DNA from: UBA7672 sp031419455
Lineage (GTDB): Bacteria; Pseudomonadota; Alphaproteobacteria; Caulobacterales; Hyphomonadaceae
Assembly: GCA_031419455.1 (NCBI GenBank)
Contig: JANOKS010000017.1
Span: forward strand, 1-23,481
Length of the DNA stretch: 23,481 bases
Direction: 5' to 3'
Part shown: one piece after another, positions 22,383-23,481 of the stretch
How positions within the stretch are numbered: the first letter of the stretch is position 1
Layout of the letters: each line of letters opens with the position of its first letter
Made by a program: the position numbers and the translations under genes
Notes under the pieces: generated by a model
The model's database searches: none
What the model was told of the DNA's origin: nothing
Seen by the model: only the letters and a program-made list of their open reading frames with translations

Positions 22383-23481
22383 CTATCCCGCTGCACTCAC
22401 CGTGCTCGCGATGAACCCACCGCCGAGCACGGTCCGCCCATCAGGCGCGGCGTAAAGCACGCAGGCCTGCCCCGGCGCGACGCCTTCTTCGGGCGTATCG
22501 AACGCAAACCCCGGCATGCCACCCACCAGCGTCATCCGCCCCGGCACGGGCGCACGCGTCGAGCGCACGCGCGCCAGCGCCGGCATGCTCGCCGAACACG
22601 CATCCGCCAGCGAACCCGTCCCAAGCCAGTTGCTCTCGCCAATCGCCAGCGCGCGCGTCAGCAACGCCTCGCGCGGGCCGACGACAACGCGGCGGTTCGG
22701 CGCGTCAAGTTTTACCACGAATAGCGGCTCGCCCGTCGCGACCCCAAGCCCGCGACGTTGTCCGATCGTATAGCGGATCACGCCGTCATGCTGGCCCATT
22801 ACGCGGCCGTCCATGTGCACGATGTCGCCCGGCGCCGAGGCTCCGGGACGCAGCTTCTGCACGATGTCGGCATACTTGCCCTGCGGCACGAAGCAGATGT
22901 CCTGGCTGTCCGGCTTCGCCGCCACCTGCAGCCCAAGCGCCGCCGCCGCCCGCCGCACATCCGGCTTCTTCATGCCGCCAAGTGGAAAGCGCAGGAAGTC
23001 CAGCTGTGCACATGTCGTTGCAAAGAGGAAATAGCTCTGGTCGCGATCCGGATCAGCCGCCCGCGACAGCTCCGCGCGTCCCGCATCATCCAGCGTGCGG
23101 CGGATATAGTGCCCCGTCGCCATCGCATCGGCGCCAAGATCGCGTGCGGTCGCCAGCAGGTCGGAGAACTTCACCGTCTGGTTGCAGCGCACGCAGGGGA
23201 TCGGCGTCGAGCCTTTCAGGTATGTGTCCGCGAAGTCTTCCATGACCTGTTCACGGAAGCGGCTTTCATAGTCGAGGACGTAATGCGGAATCCCCAGCGC
23301 CTCCGCCACGCGCCGGGCATCATGAATGTCCTGCCCCGCGCAGCACGCGCCCTGTTTCTTCAGCGCCGCGCCATGATCGTAGAGCTGCAGCGTCACGCCG
23401 ACGACATCGTACCCGGCGTACTTCAGCAACGCCGCCACGACCGACGAATCCACCCCGCCCGACATCGCGGCCACGACGCGA
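22383..23481 (-). CDS. mnmA: tRNA-specific 2-thiouridylase MnmA, 5' end outside the window
   Basis: MnmA thiolates uridine 34 of the tRNAs for Lys, Glu and Gln, using ATP and sulfur relayed to it. The visible 366 codons begin within the N-terminal strand (RVVAAMSGGVDSS), so only a few residues are missing. The pyrophosphatase P-loop SGGVDSS is at the start. The two catalytic cysteines are in CVRCNQTVKF (second Cys, position 97 counting from the Val codon at 23474) and SQDICFVPQGKY (Cys194). MATGHYIRR and DQSYFLF are further family motifs, and the C-terminal beta-barrel ends with RTVLGGGFI. The GTG at 23474 is not the true start, because the family-consistent frame continues to the window edge. 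Confidence 0.96.
   Translation of the reverse strand, partial: RVVAAMSGGVDSSVVAALLKYAGYDVVGVTLQLYDHGAALKKQGACCAGQDIHDARRVAEALGIPHYVLDYESRFREQVMEDFADTYLKGSTPIPCVRCNQTVKFSDLLATARDLGADAMATGHYIRRTLDDAGRAELSRAADPDRDQSYFLFATTCAQLDFLRFPLGGMKKPDVRRAAAALGLQVAAKPDSQDICFVPQGKYADIVQKLRPGASAPGDIVHMDGRVMGQHDGVIRYTIGQRRGLGVATGEPLFVVKLDAPNRRVVVGPREALLTRALAIGESNWLGTGSLADACSASMPALARVRSTRAPVPGRMTLVGGMPGFAFDTPEEGVAPGQACVLYAAPDGRTVLGGGFIASTVSAAG

Noticed and set aside
1..23481. CRISPR arrays, tRNA or rRNA genes, insertion sequences, prophage or toxin-antitoxin genes
   Set aside because: None of the regular repeats, cloverleaf-type sequences, transposase motifs or phage proteins was seen on reading through the window.

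Overview
The window is a compact, GC-rich (roughly 60-65% by eye) bacterial chromosome segment with no tRNA, rRNA, CRISPR array, insertion sequence or phage gene. Gene content and style point to an alphaproteobacterium, most likely of the Caulobacterales/Hyphomonadaceae type. The main reasons are a glycine-cleavage operon with split P-protein (gcvPA + gcvPB) behind a tandem glycine riboswitch, an alphaproteobacterial-style pseudo-receiver protein, and many short convergent gene junctions. The lineage is inferred from gene content, not from a phylogeny.

Layout. 1-168 is the 5' part of an exported protein (- strand). 321-2000 is a transmembrane chemoreceptor (-). 2143-3614 holds a small membrane protein and a SIMPL-domain (YggE-like) exported protein (+). 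An inverted repeat separates the latter from convergent panD (3714-4073, -). 4289-5673 is a two-gene unit (epoxide-hydrolase-like enzyme and DUF1330-like protein, +). 5825-6706 is a degenerate response-regulator protein (+), convergent with an FkbM-type methyltransferase (6784-7746, -).

The centrepiece is 7954-13684 (+): a tandem glycine riboswitch, gcvT, gcvH, a PaiB-like flavin-binding protein, gcvPA, a small unknown protein overlapping gcvPA by 4 nt, and gcvPB. GcvT, GcvH and GcvPA/PB together are the T, H and P proteins of glycine cleavage (L protein is not here). The sequence between the second aptamer and gcvT can pair so as to hide the gcvT ribosome-binding site, which suggests glycine turns translation on.

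13686-18173 is a run of - strand genes. Read in transcription order they are thiolase, a RidA-family protein 2 nt downstream, a compact endonuclease V-like protein, a zinc alcohol dehydrogenase and a DUF2332 protein. A 32-bp-arm palindromic repeat lies between the endonuclease V and alcohol dehydrogenase genes. 18323-19194 (+) is a host-attachment-family protein coupled to a very acidic unknown protein. The rest is a TPR-like exported protein (-), a crotonase-fold protein missing one catalytic glutamate (+), an exported protein of unknown function (-), a VOC-fold protein (-) and the 5'-truncated tRNA thiolase gene mnmA (-).

Several of the longest open frames start too early: for gcvT, alcohol dehydrogenase, thiolase, gcvPA, the SIMPL protein and others, the starts given here are moved to the codon with a ribosome-binding site or family-consistent N-terminus. 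No wholly new multi-gene system is proven. The best candidates for new biology are the two extra genes inside the gcv operon, the pseudo-receiver protein, and the attachment-family/acidic protein pair.
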